From Sugiyamaella lignohabitans (lineage: Eukaryota > Ascomycota > Dipodascomycetes > Dipodascales > Trichomonascaceae), in assembly GCF_001640025.1 (NCBI RefSeq), contig NC_031674.1:744001-808000 (forward strand): a stretch of DNA of 64,000 bases. The letters are read 5' to 3'. The notes beneath the pieces were generated by a model, which searched no databases, was not told the DNA's origin, and worked only from the letters and a program-made list of their open reading frames with translations. Position numbers and translations under genes: made by a program. Below are positions 52,003-62,908 of this stretch, piece after piece. Within the stretch, counting starts at the first letter, position 1. Each line of letters opens with the position of its first letter.

Positions 52003-52451
52003 AGTGTGTGCACTGCGTTACATTGCGTTGACATTTCTAGACCGACCATCATCTGTTCTTGGGATTGATTGAAAAAACGCTGGTCGTGCGGTCTGGTGGC
52101 CAGGATGCATTCATATCCGCGCCGCCCCTCGCTGCGAGCCCCGCCACTGGCCGCTAGCTTGGCAGTTGGCGCTAGTGTCGCGCCGACCGTTTGCCTGTCA
52201 CCTCCACCCCCACAAACGGCAGGTCTAGCAGCGACAATTATAACGGTGCCGCAGGTCGCTTTTTCACCGATCCTCATCGCACCTGGTGGCTCTGGAAAAT
52301 CGCCCCGCCTGCAACTCCCTCTCTCGACACATATTATCCCGCCATGACAGCCCTACCTGCAGCTCTGCACACCGCCGGGCCCCTACCCAGTCCCCCCTAT
52401 CACTAAGACATTACCCGCAGCAGGGTCTTTCAGGGCAGGGGGGGGGGGGGG

Positions 52452-52513
52452 TGCCTCCGGCGGCTGGGGCTCCGCCCCAGACCCTGGTTGCTCCTCTCGC
52501 TTCGCTCGAGTCG
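52452..52513 (+). repeat. GC foldback arm, solo, type B end
   Basis: Directly preceded by a run of about 13 G residues and followed by GTTGCGTGGGGGG. Confidence 0.88.
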
Positions 52514-52982
52514 TTGCGTGGGGGGTTGGGGGCAATTGGCTTGGGCGTTGTTGTTTTTTTGGAGGAGGGTTTGCGGTTTGGGGTTTTTTTGCGGATTCGG
52601 GGGTTTACCCTCTCCTGAGCGATATCGCCGGACTTGGTAATGCCGGACCCGACATGCGTCTGGCTGGGTCGGCCGTGCCGGCTGTCACCGATCCGACTAC
52701 TGCCAGGGATTACGAAGCGTGCGCTTGTGGACACCGATAAAAACAAACCTGTCAAAATCAGAAATATCCGAGCCTGTATGCGGACGGACCCTGGATCCCG
52801 CAATTTTTTTTTTTTTTAATCGCTAGATCCGGTTTGGGAACTAGATGCCCGGATCTGTGCCGAGAACGGCGAGCCCTCACCCACCCGCCTGCATCTATGC
52901 TACAGTGCCCACCGTTCACCATCCACTCTGTTTCAAACGTCCCCCCTCCGACCCACACCACCACCTCCCCTACCCCCTCGCA

Positions 52983-53038
52983 ACTCCTGGGAAGCAGGTG
53001 CAACCAGGGTCTGGAGCGGAGCCCCGGCCGCCGTAGGC
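52983..53038 (-). repeat. GC foldback arm, degenerate
   Basis: An old copy: the type A hairpin reads CTCCTGGGAAGCAGGTG and the distal end CCGTAGGC. Confidence 0.75.
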
Positions 53039-53260
53039 CGCACCCCCACGGCGGGTGGGGGTAGCCCCATAGAACAAGCTTCGATGAAAAATTCGAAGGC
53101 GTGTGTGTGCGAGTATCTCATCAGTAGCCGCATGCAGACACGCCTGAAAAACGCTTTTGCGGCCCATATGCGGGTTGATAAGAACCATCTGGGCGTGGTG
53201 GGGTATACAAGCGACGGAAACACACTTGCCGCTAACGGTAGTGCGCAGCGGTAGGGGGAA

Positions 53261-53401
53261 TGCCTCCGGCGGCTGGGGCTCCGTCCCAGACCCTGGTTGC
53301 TCCTGCTTCGCAGGAGTTGCGAGGGTGATCTGGACGGGCCGACTCGAGCGAAGCGAGACGAGCAGTCAGGGTCTGGGGCGAAACCCCAGTCGCCGGAGGC
53401 A
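53261..53401. repeat. GC foldback composite
   Basis: A type A arm at 53261-53316, a 24 bp spacer, and a diverged type B arm at 53341-53401 (inner hairpin GGGGCGAAACCCC). Confidence 0.9.
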
Positions 53402-53627
53402 CACCGACCCTCACCCCGGAGACCGCAACGTTGCTGGATTGGCGGTGATATCTGCTTGCAGGTGTCATTTGAGTGACGTGTGACGGGACGGTAGTTGCCG
53501 TAAGCGGACCCACTGCTGGGGTGCTGCTGGAACCGGCTAATAAAGGCATTCATGGACATTGCTGGCGGCCAGCGGCACATCAGTAGCAATACCTCACCAC
53601 CCCTCGCGGGGAGGGGGCCCCGCGAAA

Positions 53628-53689
53628 CGACTCGAGCGAAGCGAGAGGAGCAACCAGGGTCTGGGGCGGAGCCCCAGCCGCCGGAGGCA
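53628..53689 (-). repeat. GC foldback arm, solo, type B end
   Basis: A consensus-like arm in C-rich DNA. No partner is seen within 350 bp. Confidence 0.9.
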
Positions 53690-54057
53690 GACCCCTCCCC
53701 CTCCCCCTCCCGCCCCAACAAACAAAACAGCCTCCCTTGGCGCCGGCCAAGCATGCCGACAGGACAATGGAAGGAGCGTGCCGCCTTGGCCCCTCTGCCA
53801 TCGGTGGATCCGGTCAGGGGAAGCGCGGAGAACAATAGATACGTACTAGCCCACGGCAGGGCCTGCGGCAGTGCCAGGGCTAGGCTCGTACGCAACGCAA
53901 CCTAAGGCAAGTCTAAGCAGCCAGGGCGGGGTGGGCTATTTCCATATCGGCAGGTGGCCCTTAACCTGGTCCCTGCCAATCCGTTGGCCGCTCATCGCTG
54001 CTGCTACTGCCGGGGAACGTGCCGGTCACGGACCGGAGGCGTTAGGGGACGGGGGTC

Positions 54058-54118
54058 TGCCTCCGGCGGCTGGGGCTCCGCCCCAGACCCGGGTTGCTCC
54101 TCTCGCTTCGCTCGAGTC
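54058..54118 (+). repeat. GC foldback arm, solo, type B end
   Basis: Followed by the GGGCGTGGGG flank shared with the copy at 13417. Confidence 0.9.
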
Positions 54119-54915
54119 GGGCGTGGGGATGGCGGTGCGACGGTTGGTGGGGTGGTGGACCCTGGCGTGGAAAGGGGGGGAGGGGAAGGGCGGAGGGGCG
54201 ATGGTGTCTCCTCGGTCCTGTCAGCCCAGACCGCTCTTTTTCAGACGGGTGCATCCGAACAACGGCATAGACGGCCGAGCATTTAGGTTACTGGATTCAA
54301 ACCCAAACTCAATCGAAGATCTCCAAGATCGCCGGAGAACTTGCCTTAACAGCGGGGTCTGATGCAATTAGCGTTAAGTTAACACTTATGGAAAAAAGCA
54401 AGTCCTATAACAAAAGGAGAAATATAGAATATAATCTGGAGATAGCCCAGACGAGTCAGATCTCTGGAGATGAAAAGGAATCAAAAAAAAATAAAAAAAT
54501 ATTTCATGTACGTGAACGAAAAAGAAATCAGAAACAAATTTAATCATAACCGACAGATGTGTTTGACAAAAAAAACAAAATAAAAAGAAAATCATTTATT
54601 TATGTCTCTACCGTAATCAAAAGAACTAAAATCCTCGCTCTTCTAGAATCCTGTGATTGATTGATTACAAACAATTCTCGAAAATATAAACCGAATTAAC
54701 TCAAAAAATAAAAACCAAAATTCCCACCCAAAAAAGAAAAACAAAAATCCATGCCCGCATGAACCTATCATCCTACGCTCTTTCTTGCTCTGACACTGGC
54801 TATTTTCACTCCTGTCAAGAAAAGAAAATCCCCAACAAACTTCGCTCTCCCTAAATCCCCATCCAGCCTCTATAAACTTAACGGGAAATTAATATTCCTT
54901 TGCAGTGGGTGCTGC

Positions 54916-55057
54916 TGCCTCCGGCAGCTGGGGCTCTGCCCCAGGCCCCGTTGCTCCTCTCGCTACGCTCGAGTCGGGCCTTGGGGGGTCACCCCTAACA
55001 ATTACTGCGAAGCAGGAGCAACCAGGGTCTGGGGCTCCGCCCCAGCCGCCGGAGGCA
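54916..55057. repeat. GC foldback composite, reverse order
   Basis: The first arm at 54916-54976 has CCGGCAGC. The second arm at 55003-55057 has its inner hairpin flipped (GGGGCTCCGCCCC in a minus-oriented arm), as if the palindrome had inverted. Confidence 0.87.
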
Positions 55058-55117
55058 TTTCCCCCTCTCCAAATCTAATCGGCCGGTCTCGATCGCCTAC
55101 CTCGGCCCAGATGGTGC

Positions 55118-55254
55118 TGCCTCCGGCGGCTGGGGCGCTGCCCCAGACCCCGTTGCTCCTGCTTCGCAGGAGTTGCAGGGGGGCCCCCCGGTCCGACTCG
55201 AGCGTAGCGAGAGGAGCCACGGGGTCTGGGGCAGAGCCCCAGCCGCCGGAGGCA
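55118..55254. repeat. GC foldback composite
   Basis: A type A arm at 55118-55172 (inner hairpin GGGGCGCTGCCCC) and a type B arm at 55194-55254, with a 21 bp C-rich spacer. Confidence 0.9.
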
Positions 55255-55500
55255 GGCCCCACCACCCCCGGAACCAGTTTCAGGGGGTAGAGGGGGACCG
55301 CACGGCTCGGTGGGGAGGGGAAGTCCCAACTGGTTTCTGCAGTGGGCATGCCCCAAAACCGTTTTACATTTCTTTTCATCGTCCGGGCAGGCCCCTCCTC
55401 CACTCGATCGTGCAGGTTACTTTTTTTTCTCGGCCTAAACGATGGGCGCCCGCGCTCGGAATAAATTACCGACCAAGGCGCCCATGCTGCCTCGTGCTTG

Positions 55501-55558
55501 GGTCGGTGGGCTGGGGCTCAGCCCCAGACCCTGGTTGCTCCTCTCGCTTTGCTCGAGC
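55501..55558 (+). repeat. GC foldback arm, degenerate 5' end
   Basis: GGTCGGTGGGCTGGGGCTCAG replaces the standard start. The core and the type B end are recognisable. Confidence 0.75.
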
Positions 55559-55757
55559 CGGGCTGGGGGTGGCAGGGGCACGGGGAGGATCAGGTGCTCG
55601 GAACAGCAACCGAACTGCCCCCCCCTGTTCATGAGCATCATCGATCAGGGGCTGCTACCTGCTCCCGCCAAAACACAGACAGGCAGGTCGGTGTCGGTCC
55701 AGAACCACCCCTAAAATACGAGGCAGCAGCCCCAAAATAACTCCATGCCCCACGAAA

Positions 55758-55899
55758 CGATCCGAGCGTAGCGAGAGGAGCCATGGGGTCTGGGGCAGAG
55801 CCCCAGCCGCCGAAGGCAGCACCCCAATCCCCCAGCCCGACTCGAGCGTAGCGAGAGGAGCAACCAGGGTCTGGGGCGGAGCCCCAGCCGCCGGAGGCA
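55758..55899 (-). repeat. two GC foldback arms in tandem
   Basis: Arms at 55758-55818 and 55838-55899 in the same orientation, 19 bp apart. This is the only direct tandem in the window. Confidence 0.88.
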
Positions 55900-56459
55900 G
55901 GCCTCGTCCCCCCTAGCACGGAACGAGATTCCGGCTATCCCCTGGACGGCCGCAGTCGGATTATCAGCTGTCAGGGAGCAGCCAGGGTGGCAGACTTGGT
56001 GGTAGGTTTGCTGGAGGTGCCGTAGTGGTGGTAGGGGATGATGGGAGGGGAGGAAGGGGAGGGAATGGTGCGTGTGCCAGGTTGAGGTGGGTGGGTGTGG
56101 TGTTGATTGCAGTGACGACATTTCGACGCACAGACGATCTTATGGAACAAAAATCGATAGCAAAAAAAGCAAGTGGGATAATTTGTTTTTCAGATTGTAT
56201 TTTATTTTGGGTTTAGATTCCAATATAGCTAGCTAATATCTAATAGCTTATAGCTAAGCTGCATCCAGCGCTGTTTCCAGCAACAGCACCACAGCAGGGC
56301 TTGCTGCACATCAGGTGCAGTGGGCGTAATAGCAGGACTGTGGGCGTAATAGAGGAAGAGGAAGAGAAGAGGGAGGTTAGGGAGGGAAAAGGGAGGTGAC
56401 GAGGGAGTGAGTGGTGCAAGTTGTGCAAGGAATATTAACAGTAATGAATTAGTAATAGC

Positions 56460-56650
56460 GGGAGAGCCAGTTGACGTCGTAGTAGCAGCAGCAGTAGACG
56501 CATTTGACGCACGAGTAGTGGCAGAAGAAGCGGCAGTGGCAGCAGAAGGAGAAGTAGAACCGGCAGAAGCCAGCAGAGCCAGCAGAACCGGCAGTAGTCA
56601 GCAGCAGTAGAAGCAGAAGAAGCAGTTGCAGAAGCATTAGCAGTAACGCT
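56460..56650. repeat. GCA/GTA triplet-rich stretch
   Basis: Imperfect AGC, AGT, GAA and GCC triplets in phase. It appears as low-complexity Leu- or Ala-rich peptides in accidental ORFs. Confidence 0.75.
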
Positions 56651-57683
56651 AACAGTAAAAGAGGACACTCAGTATAGAACACATTGCTTTTTCCTAGATC
56701 ATCACTAGTCGTTGCTTTTTGTTCAAAATTTTTTTTTATTTTCCAAATAGAAAACTTCATTTATAGAATAATATATGACGGGCAGTGAGCCTGCTAGTAC
56801 TGGTCCCCTGTGTCTCATTTAATCTATTGACTGACAGTTGACGGGTACATATACCCAATGGCCTCCACAACAAGGCAAAAATAATTTTTATATTTGTGGA
56901 TTGATTGATAATATATATTACAAGTACCGTCCGGTTTCCTTCTTGTGTACTGGTTAGTCTAGTATTTGTGTGATATATTTTCCGTCGGTTACTATTTACG
57001 CTCCTTTTTCGGCTCCATACTCCATATTGGTTTGTGAATGTCATCATTTTGTCTTTGGTATCATCAAATTATTATATGATTTTGTCGGCTCCTTAGTTTG
57101 CCAACACTAGTTTCTTACCAGTTGCAACTGCTCATCTAAACGACAGGTAAAGTTTTTCAATCCGACGTTGTATTTTTAAACTTAGTTGACGCCAAAACGT
57201 TAAAACTAGCTTGGCCCTCTCATTTTCGATTCTATTGTCAACGGGGACTGAATAGATTTGGAGGCTGATTTAAGGGTGATAGCGAGTGTGTTATTGTGAG
57301 TAACTGATTGTGTTTATTGTGAGTGTCGTTAGTGTGTTATTGTGATTGCTGCTAAAATATTAGTGCTATTGGGACTCTTCTGAGAATAGTGAGAGTTGAG
57401 ATAGTTGCCAGTGTTATCAGGTCGACAGAGTGACTGAAAAAAGGTCAGAGTATAATCTGCGACAAACTATAAAATAAACCTCTTGCAACCACTAATATCC
57501 CTGCTAACATCGTTATTTAGCACTCATTTGGCCAGTTTTTATTAGTTCTGTTTGGTAGCACCTAATCAAGGCATTTCTTGGTGAGGCACTTTTTTTGTGG
57601 TTTTACTACTGGCATTTTGTTTTGATTTGGTTTTATTCGGTTCGGACTTTGGACTTGACGTTTGAGTTGTATTTTGTTTCTGG

Positions 57684-57790
57684 CTTTAGTTTTGGCTCAG
57701 TTTGTATCAGTTTGGATCAGATTGTGCTCAGTTTGATCAGTTTGATCAGTTTGCTCTGGCTCAGTTTACCTCAGTGTACTCAGTCTGTTT
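57684..57790. repeat. degenerate (T)CAGTTTG repeat in the HMG-box leader
   Basis: About ten imperfect copies of ATCAGTTTG/CTCAGTTT ending about 55 bp before the HMG-box start codon. Confidence 0.8.
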
Positions 57791-57843
57791 GCCTCTGACT
57801 CGAAACCTGGTTTCGACCTCCCTATTTACATGCCAACTCTGTC

Positions 57844-60561
57844 ATGTCTCGTACTGATGATTCAAACGAGCATGACACCAACAAAAACAACCTCCCCAGA
57901 GTATACCAGAATGTTGTGACATCCACTACCAATACCTCATCTGCCAACCCTCCTCAGCAACAACCTATTACCACCACCACCATAACTTCAGGAAACCTCT
58001 GTGTTTGTGCCAATAACACTCCTAGAGTCCCTCGTCCTCGAAATGCATTTATTCTTTATAGACAACATCAACATGCGCTGGTCGTTCAAGAGCATCCTGG
58101 TAAGAGCAATCCAGAAATCTCCAAAATAATTGGCGAACAGTGGAGATCTCTCCCTCAGAAAGAAAAAGATTTCTGGATTCAACTGGGTGATGAGGAGAAA
58201 AAGTCTCATCTCGAGAGGTTTCCTGATTATAGGTATCAACCACGGCGGTCTTCTAAACGAGGTGGGTCTACAAGTGGTACTAGTACTCCTACTGGCACTG
58301 GCCAGATTGGGGAAGCTACTATTTGTCCCAACTGTAAGGGTCTGATTATCAATGGACCTGGTTATCCAAACTCCAATGCGAACAACAATAATAATGTTAA
58401 TGTTAATGCTCTCGCTAATGCTACTAGTAATATCACCACGGCTGTTACTGTGAATCCTAACAAACCCCTGGATTTTGGTAATTCTGCTCCTGGTGCTGGT
58501 CAAACCTCTGGTACAGCTACTACTCCGGGACCAGGAGTCCCCCAGAGTTCAATATCGTCACCAGCGATTCCGTCTCCTCCTCTACGACCGTATCAGTCCG
58601 CTCCAGGAACTCAGACTCCACCACTGCCATATCAGCAACACCCTCAACAACAGCAACAACAACACCCACAACAGCAACAGCAGCATTCGCAGCAGCATCC
58701 GCAGCAGCAACAACAGCAACCTCAATCGCATGTTCAACACTCGTCCTTACCACCACAGCATTCTTCATCGGTGCCTCCACCTCTTCATTACGACAACAAA
58801 CAATATCCATATCAACCTCCTCACCAATCTCCTCATCAACTTTCACATCAACCTCAGCACCAACCTCCTCATCAAACTCCACATCAACCTCCGCATCAAC
58901 CCCAGCATCCTTCACAATCTTACTACCCATATCCCCCTCCACCTCCACCACCATCTCAAACTCATGTTAATACTCTCACATCCCTCACTCAGGTGGTAGG
59001 ATCTCATAGAGCGTCTGCACCCCAGGTTCCAAGTGCTCACCAGACAATCCTGCCAAATCACCAGCAACAGGGTGGTCCACGACACCAATCGGCCCCTGAA
59101 GCTTTCCCCCTTAACCCACCACCTTTGTACAGTAGTCGGTCTCCCACTGTTAGCAGTTCTAGTCTTTTGACTGATACTTCTAGCATTGCGACCAGTCACT
59201 CGTCCATCTCTTCTGCTTCTTCGTCGTCTGCTCCTGGATCTATTAGCAGTGCATCGGGAGTAAGTGGCAATCTGTTACCAAGAATCGTACCAAGACCTCA
59301 GGACGAAATCTTAGGAACTCTACCTGGTTCGATTCCCAAGTCTCCTATTGCCAGGCAGTTAAGTGCAGGAAGTCCGTTTAAACCACGATCAGTGTCATCG
59401 CCTGCTCCTGAAGGACTACATCCACCTCCAGAAATACATCCTCGACACAGTAGTTTAGACAGACATGCTTCTCCATCATGGAATTATCCCACCCAGTCTG
59501 CTTCACAGTCTCCTATACCTTCAGCAGCCACTTCACCATCTCTAGGTTCTACAGTTCCAAACTCTAGTCAAGGAATTTCTTCTGGTACTGGCAGTACTTT
59601 TCAACTATACAACAGACGTCAGACTTCATCTGTGGGACTACGACCCTCGGCATCAAGTCACAGTCTGAGTAGTATGACCCACGGACCTGGATCAAGTATT
59701 CCTCATGCTGGACCAGTTAGTTTACTGGCTGAAGAAGAGAAATCTGCCAAGAGAAGAAGAACTTCTTCACATTACGACCCTCTTGGACCAGGACCTGCTG
59801 CCACTACTAACAGTGGACCACCACCGTCACATTATCATCATCACGTCACAAGTCCACATCATGGCACATCGCGACTGAACCAAGCCAGTGCACCACCAGC
59901 ACCATCTCCTGTTGAGACGTTTGGATTCCGTGAGAAAGCTGACCTTTTATCTACTATTTGTGAACCTTTACACCATCACCACCATCATAGGTCTACTAGT
60001 ATTGTGGAGACGGATCGAAAAGGTCGTATTATTGCGGTAGAAGGAAAAGATCTGGAGTTGGTGGAGGCAATTACCGAGCGACTGGGAGCAAGATTGGAGG
60101 GATCCAATTGTAAATATACCCCTCACCTGTTTGAACAAAAACCCTACTTCATGTATACCAAGTCGGCCGTGAACATGTTCAAAGTATCATGTTTACACCA
60201 ACTGGTATCGGAATTAAACCTATCCCATTTTAAATATGGCATTATTGGTGGATATTTGATGACGCTGGCAGACGAACTTGCCGACCAAGAAAGCCCCCTC
60301 ACTGCCGCTGAACAGACAAGCCACCGCTTGACGTATCGACACCGCTGGATGACCAACGTCAACGTTCTACGTGGCCTGCCCGGCCCGGACTATCTTATTC
60401 TCATCGATCAAGACAACCAGGCCGACGCTACAAGTGTATCAGTGACAACCCTCAACGGAGGATCCAAAATTATTGTCGCTACCCTGGGTAACTTAAGAAC
60501 CAACGAGGTTATTGACCGGGCTGTAGACGGCATGATTAATGGAATTACGGGTAAAGAGTAG
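57844..60561 (+). CDS. HMG-box transcriptional regulator (MATA/Rox1-type box)
   Basis: A 905-residue protein. The HMG box is at about 63-131 (PRPRNAFILYRQ, EISKIIGEQWRSLPQKEKDFW, LERFPDYRYQPRR), the sequence-specific type seen in Rox1, Ste11 and mating-type proteins. A small CxxC-like pair (CPNC) follows near 163. Residues about 220-400 are Pro/Gln/His-rich with poly-Gln and repeating HQPPHQ units, then Ser/Pro-rich to about 690. The last 190 residues form a compact, non-repetitive domain (GRIIAVEGKDLELVEAITER ... VATLGNLRTNEVIDRAVDGM) that I do not recognise. The long, gene-free upstream region and repetitive leader suggest complex regulation. It could be a repressor or a developmental activator; the sequence does not decide. 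Confidence 0.85.
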   Translation: MSRTDDSNEHDTNKNNLPRVYQNVVTSTTNTSSANPPQQQPITTTTITSGNLCVCANNTPRVPRPRNAFILYRQHQHALVVQEHPGKSNPEISKIIGEQWRSLPQKEKDFWIQLGDEEKKSHLERFPDYRYQPRRSSKRGGSTSGTSTPTGTGQIGEATICPNCKGLIINGPGYPNSNANNNNNVNVNALANATSNITTAVTVNPNKPLDFGNSAPGAGQTSGTATTPGPGVPQSSISSPAIPSPPLRPYQSAPGTQTPPLPYQQHPQQQQQQHPQQQQQHSQQHPQQQQQQPQSHVQHSSLPPQHSSSVPPPLHYDNKQYPYQPPHQSPHQLSHQPQHQPPHQTPHQPPHQPQHPSQSYYPYPPPPPPPSQTHVNTLTSLTQVVGSHRASAPQVPSAHQTILPNHQQQGGPRHQSAPEAFPLNPPPLYSSRSPTVSSSSLLTDTSSIATSHSSISSASSSSAPGSISSASGVSGNLLPRIVPRPQDEILGTLPGSIPKSPIARQLSAGSPFKPRSVSSPAPEGLHPPPEIHPRHSSLDRHASPSWNYPTQSASQSPIPSAATSPSLGSTVPNSSQGISSGTGSTFQLYNRRQTSSVGLRPSASSHSLSSMTHGPGSSIPHAGPVSLLAEEEKSAKRRRTSSHYDPLGPGPAATTNSGPPPSHYHHHVTSPHHGTSRLNQASAPPAPSPVETFGFREKADLLSTICEPLHHHHHHRSTSIVETDRKGRIIAVEGKDLELVEAITERLGARLEGSNCKYTPHLFEQKPYFMYTKSAVNMFKVSCLHQLVSELNLSHFKYGIIGGYLMTLADELADQESPLTAAEQTSHRLTYRHRWMTNVNVLRGLPGPDYLILIDQDNQADATSVSVTTLNGGSKIIVATLGNLRTNEVIDRAVDGMINGITGKE

Positions 60562-60712
60562 CCCTCGCGGCCGCTCTTGCTTTTTAATGACATCTGTATG
60601 ACCTTGAATAACGACATATCACCCCCCTTTAATCTTAATACTTACATACCCCTGATTTATTTATGTGATTTTGTAATATATTATCGCTTTTAAAATACAT
60701 CGGTTGTGGACC

Positions 60713-60847
60713 TGCCTCCGGCGGCTGGGGCTTCGCCCCAGACCCCGTGGCTCCTCTCGCTGCGCTCGAGTCGGGAGTCGACGGTCCGAGTCGCTCCGCG
60801 AAGCAGAGCACAACGGGGTCTGGGGCGAAGCCCCAGCCTCCGGAGGC
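60713..60847. repeat. GC foldback composite, reverse order
   Basis: A type B arm from 60713, a spacer with GAGTCGACGGTCCGAG, and a second arm with a degenerate A hairpin. It lies between the convergent HMG-box and VTI1 genes. Confidence 0.88.
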
Positions 60848-60905
60848 TGCGAGGGCACCGTGAAGTAGCCTGATTATTAAATTAGATTATGAGTACGTTA
60901 TTGGT

Positions 60906-61786
60906 CTACCAGAACTTCGACACAATCACCAGAAGAATGAGAATAACGAGAATGGTAATGATGGCGATGGTGATGATTCGGTTCGTGGCCATTCTGCGTG
61001 AGGTTAGATTTGTCACAGGATCGATGGATATAATAAATAGAAGAGGTGAGAATGGGTGGAGGACTTACCGTCTGGCCATGCCACGGAGCGTGCGAATGCT
61101 CTTGTCGACGTATCCGTCGGCTTCGAGGAGCACGTTTCGCGAGTTGGTCAGCTGTTCTCGCTGACCCCGTAGGTCGCTTAGAATGTTGGCGCCAATAGAC
61201 TCTGTTTCGTTGGCAACTCTCTGAGAGTCTCGCAGTCTTTGTGAAGATCTCTCTAAACTGGCTTGTCCGGATAATAGCTGTTGACGCTGGTCCAAGGGGA
61301 TGTTGTCTGGTGAACCACTGGCCAGTCGGTCGCCAAATAACGCTCTACGATCTGAAGTCTCGGACAGTTTCCGTAGCTCCTTTCTAGCATTTTCTACGTT
61401 GGTTCTGTATTCTCTAAGCTTGGAGTTGAATTTGCTGCGGTTCGACGATGGGATATTCTGTACTTCAATAGCCATTTGATCGATCTTGGAACTTGTTAGT
61501 ACATTGTTCAAGGGCTCAAGTCAAGAGTAGCAAAGTGATTTGATTGAATTCGTTCTGCTCATAGACTTGGATTGATGGGTGAAGCAACCTCTGGTTTCCG
61601 ACTTACGATCTCATAGGCCTCTTCAACTGCTCGTTCAGCTGCTTTGATGGCTGGTTTCTGTTGTTCCGTCGTCAGATTGGGAATATCATCTAGCTTCTGA
61701 GTGATTTCACTATATGCTAACTGGAAATCCGAATCATAGCTGGCAAACAGCTCTGTTCCAGCTCCGGAGTCAAGTGGCGAGCTCAT
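60906..61786 (-). CDS. VTI1: v-SNARE Vti1
   Basis: Three exons (61786-61607, 61484-61069, 60993-60906) encode 227 residues, close to yeast Vti1 (217). The N-terminal three-helix region runs to about 110. The Qb SNARE motif is QASLERSSQRLRDSQRVANE to GYVDKSIRTLRGM, with the zero-layer Gln in LRGQREQL. Exon 3 supplies the tail anchor (about 22 hydrophobic residues, then VSKFW). Introns of 122 and 75 bp have donors GTAAGT and GTAAGT, branch sites GTACTAAC and ATCTAAC, and acceptors CCAAG (unusual) and CGCAG. The protein serves Golgi-endosome-vacuole fusion. The tail-anchor exon is only 88 nt, so the gene looks truncated unless introns are considered. Confidence 0.93.
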
Positions 61787-62908
61787 GTTGGAACCGAGAT
61801 ACCGTACTTCTTCTTCTCCAAATAATTAGTTATCTATCAAAGATATACTGCAAAAATAAACCAGTGTCTAACGGATTTGTGGTCGTACTGGATTCAAAAG
61901 AATAATTATTGACCCACTGTCTAGATTTGTTCGAATTAATTATCACCGACTGGTACCTTATCGCTCTCAGAGGTAACGTCTTCTATATCGGCAGCCAGCC
62001 TCGTAATATAGATCTTGCGGCAGGGGTTCAACGGCGGCGGGGTTGTCCGATATTAGGGTGTAATACCTATTTAGGCTTGGTGACCGCTGATTCGACCCCT
62101 CATGGTATGGGAACGGAAGTTTCAGGGGTAGGAGGGGTAGTATTATTCACAGAGTCATGACTGATAGTACACTTAGTTTAGTGGAAAATTCTCTTGTTTT
62201 CGGAGTTGAAGTTGTGTGGACGAAAGGGAACCGGGTTTAATGTAGATGGGGGGTTTGTGAATGATTGGTATACGAGCTGGAGCCAGTTGATAATTTTAAT
62301 ATCCGCTTAGAAAGCGTTTAAGACTGTAAATGGCCATGCCAATTAGGTTTTAAACTGTTCATATTTTCTTATTTGAGTTACAAATTGTAAATGAACTCAC
62401 AGCCATATGAAATGTAATTTCAGATCATCTGTCTGCGCAGTTACTGTCCTGCGCTTCTAGCCAGTGCTACGTTTGTCAAACAGAACCGTTATTTCTTGAA
62501 AACAGACAAATAAATTACAGAACAGAAACCATTTTATGATTTTGGAATTTAAGAGACTGTTTTCGGGGGCCAGTGCCTCTGGACGCCCAGGTGTGACTCT
62601 GCCTCCGGCGGCTGGGGCTCCGCCCCAGACCCCATAGCTCCTGCTTCGCAGGAGTTGGCCAGGACCGTGGGGAGACCCGACTCGAGCAGAGCGAGAGGAG
62701 CCGGGGGTCTGGGGCGCAGCCCCAGCCGCCGGAGGCATTGGGCGTACGCCCAGTTACGGGGCCAATCGAGGATTGTAGAGCTGCTGCTGCTGCTCGGCCT
62801 TCTGCATAACCGTGCATTATTGTCTTGTAGCTCTCGGCTCGGCTAATCGACTTCCCCAGATTTTATCCCCTACCACTGATCTCTATAATCAAGACACAGT
62901 GCTTCATT
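61787..62908. other. gene-free region between VTI1 and the last gene
   Basis: About 1.1 kb with one foldback composite. A plus ORF at 61909-62160 (83 codons) has no recognisable features. 61.97-62.16 kb is GC-richer single-copy sequence of unknown role. Confidence 0.5.
62600..62737. repeat. GC foldback composite
   Basis: A type A arm at 62600-62654, a spacer containing CCAGGACCGTGG, and a type B arm at 62678-62737. It lies about 170 bp upstream of the last gene. Confidence 0.9.

Larger units (their letters stand above)
48330..57843. other. 9.5 kb gene-poor region
   Basis: No coding gene is supported between the PPR-like and HMG-box genes. It holds 20 foldback arms (listed separately), a purine-rich AGTAAATAGG-type stretch (49.8-50.6 kb), C/G-rich single-copy sequence (51.0-53.9 kb), poly-T tracts (51.88-51.95 and 52.80 kb), an AT-rich stretch (54.4-54.9 kb), a triplet-like stretch (56.46-56.65 kb) and T/G-rich DNA leading to the HMG-box gene. 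ORFs here are short and mostly made of repeat arms. Confidence 0.6.

Noticed and set aside
52933..53895. Minus-strand ORF of 320 codons
   Set aside because: It is built from several foldback arms joined by C-rich DNA, with recurring ASGGWGSAPDPG peptides typical of all such false ORFs here.
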